The position numbers and the translations under genes are program-made. The notes below the pieces were generated by a model. It was not told the DNA's origin, did not search any database, and saw only the letters and a list, made by a program, of their open reading frames with translations. A stretch of 64,000 bases of DNA, taken from contig CAYTTY010000001.1 in assembly GCA_964440935.1 (NCBI GenBank), positions 149,507 to 213,506 of the forward strand, written 5' to 3'. Below, piece by piece: positions 1-10,968 of this stretch. The first letter of the stretch is position 1, and each line of letters begins with the position of its first letter. The stretch is from WJJR01 sp964440935. GTDB taxonomy: Bacteria; Zixibacteria; MSB-5A5; WJJR01.

Positions 1-1
1 G

Positions 2-484
2 GTCATGTTCGCAGGATGCGGCGGGGGGCAAGACGGTGCACAACGGGATGTGACCGAACGGCCTGGTGGAGCGGATACGGGCGAAGAAACTACGCCGGGT
101 GGTGAGGCAGAGCGTCCGCCGGAGCGCGATGTCACCACCATCGATGAAGCGATCAGCAACATGCGGACGATTTACTTTGCCTTTGATAAGTACAACCTCC
201 GTGATGATGCCAAGCGCAACCTCGAGCACAATGCCGAGATTCTTAAAGAGAACCCCGGTATCGACATCGTGATCGGGGGCCATTGTGACGAACGCGGCAC
301 CAACGAGTACAACTTGGCGCTCGGGGAGCGTAGGGCGAAAGCCGCACGCGACTACCTCGTTAGGCTGGGGGTGTCGGAGGATCGATTGGCGGTTCGGTCG
401 TACGGAGAAGAGCGGCCGGTCGCAATGGGTCACAATGAAGAGGCGTGGGCGAAGAATCGTCGGGCCGAGTTCTCGCGTCGGTAA
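2..484 (+). CDS. pal: Peptidoglycan-associated lipoprotein Pal, 5' end cut by the window
   Basis: Outer-membrane lipoprotein of the Tol-Pal system, which anchors the outer membrane to peptidoglycan and helps it constrict at division. The reading frame is already open at the window edge. The residues F-A-G-C (Cys codon at 17-19) look like a lipobox, so most of the signal peptide lies upstream. After an acidic, Gly/Pro-rich linker of about 45 residues comes an OmpA-like domain. It has the FDKYNLR start, the GHCDERGTNEYN peptidoglycan-binding loop, the ALGERRA helix and the terminal NRRAEF. The next gene encodes CpoB, the usual Tol-Pal companion. Identity is secure; only the true start is unseen. 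Confidence 0.93.
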   Translation, partial: VMFAGCGGGQDGAQRDVTERPGGADTGEETTPGGEAERPPERDVTTIDEAISNMRTIYFAFDKYNLRDDAKRNLEHNAEILKENPGIDIVIGGHCDERGTNEYNLALGERRAKAARDYLVRLGVSEDRLAVRSYGEERPVAMGHNEEAWAKNRRAEFSRR

Positions 485-592
485 GCGGCGACCTTTATAG
501 TGATGTAATTTGGGGGTGGGATACGACAGGATCGTTTCCCGCCCCGTTTTTTCCCCGGGGCAGTATCGATCGACTGACAGTCAGGGGGATCG

Positions 593-1375
593 ATGATGAA
601 TCTGAAACGAGCCAAGACAATTAGACCGATGATGCGGAATGGCGTCATTCTTATTGTAGGGTTGCTGATTTCCGCCGGCTGTGCATCGCGAGCCGAAATC
701 AGCAAGATGTCCACCCAATTGGACTACCTGGAAGCATCGCAAAAGCGAATGGAGCGTGATCTCATTCGGATCGACTCCCTGGTGACGGAGAACACGGAGG
801 CGGCCAACCGGACGCGCGCCGATGTGGGAGCCTCGCTCGACGAGTTCCGTCGTGATGCACTCACCATGCGTGAGGCCATCGACGAATTGCGCCGGCAGAT
901 CGAACGCCGGCCTCCCCAAGTGATCTATCAGCCTGTACCCGGTGGTACTGACACTTCGTCCACCGACACCGGAGTAACGACGGCCGACGTGATCCCTGAT
1001 ATCGATCCATCGCAACTGTACGAGAATGCCTTCCTCGACGTCCGCAAGGGGAACTACGAGTTGGCGATACAGCAATTTCGGGATGTGCTCGAGTTCTTTG
1101 GTAGCACCGATTATGCGCCCAATGCCCGTTACTGGATCGGGGAATGCTATTATTCGCTGGAACAGTATGATTCGGCGATCGTTGAGTTCGATGCGCTTTT
1201 GGAGAACCACCCGATGTCGGAGCGTATTCCGACGGCCCTGTACAAAATGGGGCGCTGTTACGAAGAATTGGGTCGGCCAACACGAGCACGTACGTATTAT
1301 GAGCGAGTGATCAATGAGTATCCGAACTCACTTGAGGCAAAACCGTCGCAGAGTCGACTGGCGCAGATCCGTTAA
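593..1375 (+). CDS. cpoB: Tol-Pal accessory protein CpoB/YbgF, apparently a lipoprotein
   Basis: Envelope protein that in E. coli links Tol-Pal with PBP1B activity during division. The first 30 residues form a signal peptide ending in ISAGC (Cys30), so this copy appears to be a lipoprotein, whereas the E. coli protein is soluble and periplasmic. Residues about 35-105 are a charged, heptad-like helix (probable trimerising coiled coil). Residues about 143-260 contain three TPR-like units of the form YENAFLDVRKGNYELAI / ARYWIGECYYSLEQYDSAI / ALYKMGRCYEELGRP. Two in-frame ATGs lie at 593 and 596, preceded by AGGGGG at 584-589. It follows pal by 108 bp on the same strand. The family call is confident; the lipoprotein state is inferred from the lipobox. 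Confidence 0.87.
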   Translation: MMNLKRAKTIRPMMRNGVILIVGLLISAGCASRAEISKMSTQLDYLEASQKRMERDLIRIDSLVTENTEAANRTRADVGASLDEFRRDALTMREAIDELRRQIERRPPQVIYQPVPGGTDTSSTDTGVTTADVIPDIDPSQLYENAFLDVRKGNYELAIQQFRDVLEFFGSTDYAPNARYWIGECYYSLEQYDSAIVEFDALLENHPMSERIPTALYKMGRCYEELGRPTRARTYYERVINEYPNSLEAKPSQSRLAQIR

Positions 1376-1411
1376 TCGAGGAATCGCTGTGGCAACACCG
1401 ATGGATGTGTC

Positions 1412-2071
1412 ATGATTGTTAGGGCTAACCAACTAAATACAAACGATTTGAGCAGTAGTCCAACAATGGTGGAGGTGCCATTTCAGGGTACCCGTTCACG
1501 ACTCCGCGTCCAGATCGAGCCGCTGACACAGCGATATTACGGCAAGGTGTTCAATGACTTACATGCGGAAACCGTGGGTTACCACTTGGTTCCGCATCAG
1601 CCCTACCATTCTTATATTGAGTCCGAGTGTTTTCGCCTCGAAGCCGACCGAGCGGGGCGACCAGTCTATGTCGCTGTGTCGCAATGGCCTGGGAATGTCG
1701 ATATCAGGCCCCTGACGCCGCCGCCGAATTTCGATCTAGCGGAACTCCGCTTTTTAGATCTGCGGATTCATTGTGGCCGCCCTCTGATCCAGTATGACCC
1801 TGATAATGCGTTGATGGGTATTGTCTTCAAGGACTCTTCAGATTGTCAACATCTAGCGCTTGAGCCGCACGCCATTTGGTCGATTGATACTGACAGGAAT
1901 CTGGTTGCCCTCTGGTTACGCGATATTGTGCTGGACCCGACGGGGCGGCGATTCCTGAAGTGGCGTCGACGGGCGTGGTCGCGCGTCAGACGGGACTTCA
2001 CAGCGGGCCGGCTGGCGTACCCGCAAATCCCCACGCCATTGAGTGCGCCGGAGAAAACAAATCGATCCTGA
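1412..2071 (+). CDS. Conserved-looking protein of unknown function
   Basis: I do not recognise this 219-residue protein. It has no signal peptide and no membrane segment. The N-terminal 30 residues are polar, residues 40-150 look like a beta-rich soluble domain, and the C-terminus from about residue 160 is arginine- and tryptophan-rich (LKWRRRAWSRVRR), which could bind nucleic acid or membrane. It lies 36 bp after cpoB, so it may be cotranscribed. It ends just before the promoter of the tRNA-Thr/tuf transcript. A second in-frame ATG at 1466 would remove an unconserved-looking N-terminus. Codon use is similar to the neighbours, so it is probably a real gene. Confidence 0.6.
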   Translation: MIVRANQLNTNDLSSSPTMVEVPFQGTRSRLRVQIEPLTQRYYGKVFNDLHAETVGYHLVPHQPYHSYIESECFRLEADRAGRPVYVAVSQWPGNVDIRPLTPPPNFDLAELRFLDLRIHCGRPLIQYDPDNALMGIVFKDSSDCQHLALEPHAIWSIDTDRNLVALWLRDIVLDPTGRRFLKWRRRAWSRVRRDFTAGRLAYPQIPTPLSAPEKTNRS

Positions 2072-2078
2072 TTAATGC

Positions 2079-2106
2079 TTGACTCTTTTTGCGCCTAACG
2101 TATATT
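2079..2106 (+). promoter_or_regulatory. Sigma-70-type promoter for tRNA-Thr/tuf
   Basis: TTGACT (2079-2084), a 16-bp spacer and TATATT (2101-2106) match the -35/-10 consensus well. The predicted start is near 2113, about 75 bp before the tRNA-Thr gene. The elements lie directly after the stop of the preceding gene and are well placed to drive the tRNA-tuf-rpmG-tRNA-secE-nusG transcript. Confidence 0.7.
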
Positions 2107-2189
2107 CGCGGATTACCATTTTGGGCGAGCGCGCCCATTTTGATAAGTGGTTTTGCGCGTTGGCTCTTGGTAAAGACAGTGAATGGAAT

Positions 2190-2262
2190 GCCCATGTAGC
2201 TCAGGAGGTAGAGCACATCCTTGGTAAGGATGAGGTCACCGGTTCAAATCCGGTCGTGGGCT
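2190..2262 (+). tRNA. tRNA-Thr (anticodon GGT)
   Basis: A 73-nt cloverleaf. The acceptor arms GCCCATG and CGTGGGC pair with one T-G wobble, the D arm is TAGCTCAGGAGGTAGAGC, the anticodon stem CATCC/GGATG encloses loop TTGGTAA with anticodon GGT, and the T arm is CCGGTTCAAATCCGG. The discriminator is T, and CCA is not encoded. It sits upstream of tuf in the same direction, as tRNA-Thr does before tufB in E. coli. Confidence 0.95.
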
Positions 2263-2407
2263 TTGTACTGTAAATCAGATGTGGATCGCGCCTGCCTGCA
2301 ATCGTGTTGGCAGGATACCACGGAGGCGCTTTGGATCCCTCGTCAACTGTGGGAGAGGGTGAGAGAGCGTTGTTTAGTCTTTTTCGCAGGAGGGAGACCT
2401 TCCAATT

Positions 2408-3610
2408 ATGGCGAAGGCGAAGTTTGAACGCACCAAGCCCCACGTGAATGTCGGCACGATTGGGCACGTCGACCACGGTAAAACCACGTTGACCGCGGCG
2501 ATGACGATGCTGTTGAGCACGAAGGGACTGTCCGACATCCGGACCTTCGACTCGATTGATAACGCTCCCGAGGAACGCGAGCGCGGTATTACCATCGCGA
2601 CCGCCCATGTGGAGTATCAGAGTGAGAAGCGCCATTACGCGCACGTTGATTGTCCCGGTCACGCGGACTACGTCAAGAATATGATCACGGGCGCCGCGCA
2701 GATGGACGGTGCGATTTTGGTGGTGTCGGCCGCCGATGGTCCGATGCCGCAGACCCGTGAGCACATCCTGCTTGCCCGTCAGGTCGGTGTTCCGTACATC
2801 GTTGTCTTCATGAACAAAGTGGACATGGTCGACGATCCGGAACTTCTCGATCTGGTGGAGTTGGAAGTGCGCGATTTGTTGACGTCATACGAATTCCCGG
2901 GCGATGATCTCCCCGTGATCCGCGGCTCCGCCCTCAAGGCGATGCAGCACGCGCAGGAAGGTGTTGCCGACGACCCGTCGTATCAGACCATCTACGATTT
3001 GATCAATGCACTCGATGATTACATTCCGATCCCCGAGCGTGAGACCGACAAGCCGTTTCTGATGCCGGTCGAAGACGTGTTTTCGATCACCGGTCGTGGC
3101 ACGGTTGGCACCGGACGCGTCGAGCGCGGTGTCGTCAAAGTCGGTGATCAGCTCGAACGCGTCGGCATTAGGGAGACCAAGAAGACGGTCTGCACCGGTG
3201 TCGAAATGTTCCGCAAGCTTCTCGATGAAGCCCAGGCTGGTGACAACGTTGGTCTGCTCCTGCGCGGGATTGAAAAGACCGATTTGGAGCGTGGCATGGT
3301 GCTGGCCAAACCGGGATCGATCACACCGCACACGAAGTTTAAAGGCGAAGTCTATATTTTGACGAAGGAAGAGGGCGGTCGCCACACGCCGTTCTTCAGC
3401 GGCTATCGTCCGCAGTTCTACTTCCGTACCACGGACGTTACCGGTGTGGCAACGCTGCCGGAAGGCACCGAAATGGTGATGCCCGGCGACCGTGTGACGA
3501 TTGAAGCCGAGTTGATCACACCGATCGCCATGGAGCAGGGCCTGCGATTCGCGATCCGTGAAGGTGGCCGGACCGTCGGCGCCGGCGTGATTGCCGAAGT
3601 GGTCGAATAA
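2408..3610 (+). CDS. tuf: Translation elongation factor Tu
   Basis: GTPase that brings aminoacyl-tRNA to the ribosomal A site. It is 400 residues long, normal for the family. The G1 loop GHVDHGKT is at residues 19-26, followed by the switch region ERERGITI, DCPGH of G3, NKVD of G4, and domains 2 and 3 (GRGTVGTGRVERG; HTPFFSGYRPQFYFRTTDVTG). A Shine-Dalgarno AGGAGGGAG at 2388-2396 precedes the ATG. It is the only tuf copy in the window and is separated from rpsL-rpsG-fusA, unlike the classic str operon. Expression probably comes from the promoter at 2079, so the tRNA must be processed out of the message. Confidence 0.98.
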   Translation: MAKAKFERTKPHVNVGTIGHVDHGKTTLTAAMTMLLSTKGLSDIRTFDSIDNAPEERERGITIATAHVEYQSEKRHYAHVDCPGHADYVKNMITGAAQMDGAILVVSAADGPMPQTREHILLARQVGVPYIVVFMNKVDMVDDPELLDLVELEVRDLLTSYEFPGDDLPVIRGSALKAMQHAQEGVADDPSYQTIYDLINALDDYIPIPERETDKPFLMPVEDVFSITGRGTVGTGRVERGVVKVGDQLERVGIRETKKTVCTGVEMFRKLLDEAQAGDNVGLLLRGIEKTDLERGMVLAKPGSITPHTKFKGEVYILTKEEGGRHTPFFSGYRPQFYFRTTDVTGVATLPEGTEMVMPGDRVTIEAELITPIAMEQGLRFAIREGGRTVGAGVIAEVVE

Positions 3611-3664
3611 CTGCGCAGTCCCGCATTGTTGATGTGGGGTGACGCTTAGGAAAGGACCGGGACT

Positions 3665-3817
3665 GTGCCTCGGGATATCATTACGCTGGCGTGTGAGGAC
3701 TGTAAAAACCGGAATTACACGGACACAAAGAACCGTCGTAAGCACCCGGATCGGGTCACATTCCGGAAGTATTGTCCGTTTTGCCGCAAGCACACGGCAC
3801 ACAAGGAAACCCGGTAG
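3665..3817 (+). CDS. rpmG: 50S ribosomal protein bL33
   Basis: A 50-residue protein starting at GTG, with Shine-Dalgarno AGGAAAGG at 3648-3655. It is the zinc-binding form: C10/C13 and C37/C40 make two CxxC pairs of a zinc ribbon (LACEDCKNRNY... YCPFCRKH). Placement between tuf and tRNA-Trp/secE is the standard bacterial order. It is easy to miss because of its size and non-ATG start. Confidence 0.95.
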   Translation: MPRDIITLACEDCKNRNYTDTKNRRKHPDRVTFRKYCPFCRKHTAHKETR

Positions 3818-3874
3818 CATCTGGCAACGGACGCGTTGCGCGGTGCTGCGGCATCGTCAATGCGTTTTGGCGAC

Positions 3875-3951
3875 AGGCCTGTAGCTCAATTGGCTAGAGC
3901 ACCGGTCTCCAAAACCGGGGGCTGGGGGTTCGAGTCCCTCCAGGCCTGCCA
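3875..3951 (+). tRNA. tRNA-Trp (anticodon CCA)
   Basis: A 77-nt gene with encoded 3' CCA. The acceptor arms AGGCCTG and CAGGCCT pair perfectly, the anticodon stem CCGGT/ACCGG encloses loop CTCCAAA (anticodon CCA), and the T arm is present. The discriminator is G, as for bacterial tRNA-Trp. It lies between rpmG and secE on the same strand, 24 bp before secE, so it is probably processed from the same primary transcript. Confidence 0.95.
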
Positions 3952-3975
3952 TTCGATAGTCTGAGTAGGTTGGTT

Positions 3976-4167
3976 ATGGTCAGCGGGATTAAGACGTACT
4001 ACAACGAAACGGTCACCGAGCTGGAAAAGGTGACGTGGCCGTCGAGAGATGAACTCGTCGGATCGACCATTGTCGTGGTCGTGGTCTCCTTGATTCTCGG
4101 GTTCTTCACTTTCGGCGTGGACCTGATCCTGGCGCAGGCCGTGTCCGCCGTGTTGGGTATCTCGTGA
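3976..4167 (+). CDS. secE: Preprotein translocase subunit SecE
   Basis: Small clamp subunit of the SecYEG channel. It has 63 residues, the short single-membrane-span type. A cytoplasmic amphipathic helix (YYNETVTELEKVTWPSRDE, with the family's hallmark V-x-WPS) is followed by one hydrophobic span, STIVVVVVSLILGFFTFGVDLIL. I chose ATG 3976 because AGTAGG (3964-3969) is six bases upstream; an in-frame TTG at 3970 would abut it. The stop overlaps the nusG start (GTGA). Confidence 0.95.
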   Translation: MVSGIKTYYNETVTELEKVTWPSRDELVGSTIVVVVVSLILGFFTFGVDLILAQAVSAVLGIS

Positions 4168-4700
4168 GCGTGGATCTCAAATGGTATGTGGCCCACACGT
4201 ATTCGGGCCACGAAAAGAAGGCGCAACGGTATCTCGAAAGCACCTTCGCGAATGCGGGGTTGGACGACCATCTTGGTCGTGTCGTGGTGCCGACGCAGGA
4301 AGTTGTAGAAATGCGGCAGGGGAAGCGCTCGTCGTCAATGAAGAAGTTTCTCCCAGGCTACATCCTGATCGAGTTGCACTTGACGAAGCAGACGCAGCAT
4401 TTGGTGACCAACACGCCCGGCATCACGAATTTCGTCGGATCGGGCGGGAAACCGGTTCCGCTCCAGCCAGATGAAGTCGAGCGTGTACTCGGCCAGATGG
4501 ACACCAGCCGCGAACAGGAAGTCACCGAGATTCCGTATCGTGTCGGTGATCAAGTGAAAGTCATCGACGGTCCGTTTTCGGATTTTGCCGGGTTTATATC
4601 GGAAGTGAACATGGAACGCAGGAAGTTGAAGGTCATGGTTTCGATCTTCGGCCGGCCGACGCCGGTCGAGTTGGATTTCTTGCAGGTACAGTCAGGGTAG
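4164..4700 (+). CDS. nusG: Transcription termination/antitermination factor NusG
   Basis: RNA-polymerase-bound factor that couples transcription to translation and to Rho. It has 178 residues: an N-terminal NGN domain (WYVAHTYSGHEKKAQRYLE ... PGYILIELHL ... VGSGGKPVPL) and a C-terminal KOW domain (YRVGDQVKVIDGPFSDFAGFI). It starts with GTG at 4164, overlapping the secE stop by 4 bp, which indicates translational coupling. The secE-nusG-rplK order is universal. Confidence 0.97.
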   Translation: MSVDLKWYVAHTYSGHEKKAQRYLESTFANAGLDDHLGRVVVPTQEVVEMRQGKRSSSMKKFLPGYILIELHLTKQTQHLVTNTPGITNFVGSGGKPVPLQPDEVERVLGQMDTSREQEVTEIPYRVGDQVKVIDGPFSDFAGFISEVNMERRKLKVMVSIFGRPTPVELDFLQVQSG

Positions 4701-4717
4701 CCGTAGGGGAGTGAGTC

Positions 4718-5143
4718 GTGGCAACCAAACCAATTACCGGATATATCAAGCTGCAGATTCCCGCGGGGAGCGCCAATCCGGCGCCACCGGTGGGTCCCGC
4801 GCTCGGCCAGCACGGGGTCAATATCATGGAGTTCTGCAAGGCGTTTAACGCTAAGACACAGCAGGATGCCGGGCTGATTATTCCGGTTGTGATTACGGTC
4901 TATAAGGACAAGTCCTTTACCTTTATCACCAAGACGCCGCCCGCGTCGGTGCTCCTGACCAAGGCCGCCAAACTGCAGAAGGGGTCGCCCGAGCCGAATC
5001 GCAATAAGGTCGGCCGTGTAACCAAAAAGCAAGTGCAGGAGATCGCCGAGACCAAAATGGTCGACCTCAATGCCGCGTCGGTCGAATCGGCGATGCGGAT
5101 GATCGCGGGCACGGCTCGCAGCATGGGAATTGAGGTCGTTTAA
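4718..5143 (+). CDS. rplK: 50S ribosomal protein uL11
   Basis: Base of the ribosomal stalk, forming the GTPase-associated centre with 23S rRNA. At 141 residues it has the usual length. The N-terminal domain has the GxSNPAPPVGPALGQHGVNI pattern (GSANPAPPVGPALGQHGVNI at about residues 17-36). The C-terminal RNA-binding domain ends in AGTARSMGIEV. The start is GTG, with AGGGGAG 7-8 bases upstream. It is 17 bp from nusG and 110 bp from rplA. Confidence 0.97.
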   Translation: MATKPITGYIKLQIPAGSANPAPPVGPALGQHGVNIMEFCKAFNAKTQQDAGLIIPVVITVYKDKSFTFITKTPPASVLLTKAAKLQKGSPEPNRNKVGRVTKKQVQEIAETKMVDLNAASVESAMRMIAGTARSMGIEVV

Positions 5144-5253
5144 CGTCTCCGGAACGACACGGTGTCATCACCGTTCATCGATAGTTGTGAATTCACCCGG
5201 CGACTGGACCACTCGACAACGACGTAATTGCGGGTGGGAGCTAAGGGGGTTCA

Positions 5254-5964
5254 ATGAAGGTTGGTAAGAAGCATCGCGACGCCAAGGCCAAAATCGACCG
5301 TACCGATTTGCAGCCGCTGAGCCAGGCCATTGATACGGCCCTGGAAGTGCGACATGCCAAGTTTGACGAATCGGTTGATGTGGCGATGCGTCTGGGTGTG
5401 AATCCGAAACATGCGGATCAGATCGTCCGTGGCACTGTCATCTTGCCTCACGGAACCGGCAAATCGATCCGCGTGCTCGCCCTGACCAAGGGCGAAAAAG
5501 AAGCCGAAGCACGTGAAGCAGGTGCTGACTATGTTGGCGCCGATGAATTCGTGCAGAAGATTCAGGATGGCTGGCTCGAGTTTGATGCCGTTGTGGCCAC
5601 TCCGGATGTGATGGGCCAGGTGGGGCGACTCGGTAAGGTGTTGGGGCCGCGCGGCTTAATGCCGTCGCCCAAGACCGGCGGTGTTACCATGGACATCGGC
5701 AAAGCCGTCGCTGACCTGAAAGCCGGTAAGGTCGAATACCGCGTCGATCGCGGTGGCAATGTCCACAGTCTCGTTGGCAAAACGTCGTTCGGCCGCGAAA
5801 AGTTGTTCGAGAATGCCCGTGCATTTATCGATGCGGTTATTCGCGCCAAGCCGGTGGCCGCCAAAGGACAATACATTCGTCACGTCTCCGTATCCACCAC
5901 GATGGGCCCGGGGATACCAGTCGATCACAGCGGTCTTCTGGCGGAGATAAAAATAAAGAAGTAG
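5254..5964 (+). CDS. rplA: 50S ribosomal protein uL1
   Basis: Mobile L1-stalk protein that helps release deacylated tRNA and, in many bacteria, represses its own operon. It has 236 residues with typical motifs: RGTVILPHGTGK, VATPDVMGQVGRLGKVLGPRGLMPSPK and KAGKVEYRVDRGGNVH. The ATG is preceded by AAGGGGG at 5243-5249. The 110-bp space after rplK contains GGTG...CACC-type pairing (CACGGTGTCATCACCGTTC near 5159-5177), which might be part of a control site; that is only a suggestion. Confidence 0.97.
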   Translation: MKVGKKHRDAKAKIDRTDLQPLSQAIDTALEVRHAKFDESVDVAMRLGVNPKHADQIVRGTVILPHGTGKSIRVLALTKGEKEAEAREAGADYVGADEFVQKIQDGWLEFDAVVATPDVMGQVGRLGKVLGPRGLMPSPKTGGVTMDIGKAVADLKAGKVEYRVDRGGNVHSLVGKTSFGREKLFENARAFIDAVIRAKPVAAKGQYIRHVSVSTTMGPGIPVDHSGLLAEIKIKK

Positions 5965-5988
5965 TCCGCGTTACCACGGAGAAGAATC

Positions 5989-6516
5989 ATGCCGCGTCCG
6001 GAAAAAGTACAAGCAGTTGATCACCTGACCGAAGAAATCAGCCAGGCGGGGTCGATCTTTATTACCGACTATCAGGGGTTGACGGTGGCCGATATGACCG
6101 ACTTGCGTGCGCAGTTGCGCCAAGCCGGGATCCGCTATCGTGTCGCCAAGAACACGCTCTTGCGGCTGGCGGCCCGGAACGCCGATATGCCCGAGCTGCT
6201 GGACCACCTGCAAGGACCCACCGCCATCGCGTTTGCCAGCGATGATCCGGTAGCGCCGGCCAAGGTTTTTCATGATTTCTACTCACGTCTCGAAAAACCA
6301 CGCGTACGGATGTTTGTCACCGAACGTAAGGTGTACACGCAGGACGATCTGAAGGCGGTCGCTGCGTTGCCGCCGCGTGAAGAGATGCTGGCACAGGTGA
6401 TTGCTTCCATTGAGTCGCCGCTCACCAACTTTGTCGGTACCCTGGATGCCATCATCCGCGATTTCGTGGGCACCATTGATGCCCTGGCTCAGAAGCGAAC
6501 CGACGAAGGCGGTTGA
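5989..6516 (+). CDS. rplJ: 50S ribosomal protein uL10
   Basis: Stalk protein that carries L7/L12 dimers. It has 175 residues. The N-terminal rRNA-binding domain is recognisable (SIFITDYQGLTVADMTDLRAQLRQAGIRYRVAKNTLLRLA), and the C-terminal helix that binds L7/L12 is residues about 135-172. It follows rplA by only 24 bp, so the long L10-binding leader known in E. coli is absent at this position. Confidence 0.96.
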   Translation: MPRPEKVQAVDHLTEEISQAGSIFITDYQGLTVADMTDLRAQLRQAGIRYRVAKNTLLRLAARNADMPELLDHLQGPTAIAFASDDPVAPAKVFHDFYSRLEKPRVRMFVTERKVYTQDDLKAVAALPPREEMLAQVIASIESPLTNFVGTLDAIIRDFVGTIDALAQKRTDEGG

Positions 6517-6592
6517 TGCGCGGCCGGGTTTAATCATATCGGAAACAATTGCGTAAGACACATCGGTATCTTGTAAGGAAAGGATCAGCGTC

Positions 6593-6979
6593 GTGGCAGA
6601 ATCTACTACCATCGATCAGGTGGTCGACATCATCGAGAAGATGACGGTCATGGAGCTGTCGGAGCTCTCGAAGACCCTTCAGGACAAGTTCGGCGTCAGT
6701 GCGGCCGCCCCCGTGATGATGGGGGGACCCGCTGCTGGCGGTGGCGGCGAAGCAGCCGTCGAGGAAAAGACCGAATTCACTCCGTTTATGACGGCGGTGG
6801 GTGATAAGAAGATCCAAGTGATCAAGGTGATTCGTGAAATCACCGGTCTGGGACTGAAAGAAGCCAAGGAATTGGTGGACAAAGCTCCCGGAGCAGTCAA
6901 AGAGGACGTTTCGAAAGAGGAAGCTGAGTCAATTCAGTCCAAGCTGCAAGAGGTTGGCGCTGTCGTTGAAATCCGCTAA
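6593..6979 (+). CDS. rplL: 50S ribosomal protein bL12 (L7/L12)
   Basis: Stalk protein that recruits translational GTPases. It has 128 residues: an N-terminal dimerisation helix pair (VDIIEKMTVMELSELSKTLQDKFGV), a short Ala/Gly-rich hinge (about residues 38-55), and the C-terminal factor-binding domain with KIQVIKVIREITGLGLKEAK and VDKAPGAVKE. It starts at GTG with AAGGAAAGGA at about 6576-6585. It sits between rplJ and rpoB as usual. Confidence 0.97.
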   Translation: MAESTTIDQVVDIIEKMTVMELSELSKTLQDKFGVSAAAPVMMGGPAAGGGGEAAVEEKTEFTPFMTAVGDKKIQVIKVIREITGLGLKEAKELVDKAPGAVKEDVSKEEAESIQSKLQEVGAVVEIR

Positions 6980-7085
6980 CTCGGACCGCGCCCGATAGTC
7001 TGCCTGCAGACACCCGGCAGCCGCCCTCGCCCACGGCAAGAGCGGCCCGTGGTGCTGTATGGCCATTTTCCCTAGGGGGTTACCC

Positions 7086-10889
<3,804 letters not shown>

Positions 10890-10968
10890 GGTTCGACAAC
10901 CCATGAGTGTGCCAGACCAACGAAATCGGAGCGGTACTGGACAGAGACCCTGAGGCAGGGAGGAACTA

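Noticed and set aside
1412..2071. PilZ-domain protein next to the tol-pal genes
   Set aside because: No RxxxR and D/NxSxxG motifs are present in the right order; left as unknown.
2885..3820. Long open frame antisense to tuf (311 codons)
   Set aside because: It is a shadow of the strongly biased tuf codons; no ribosome site, no family resemblance. The same applies to long antisense frames within rpoB, rpoC, fusA and the aminotransferase gene.
5965..5988. L10-type autoregulatory leader before rplJ
   Set aside because: Only 24 bp separate rplA and rplJ, too short for the known kink-turn leader.
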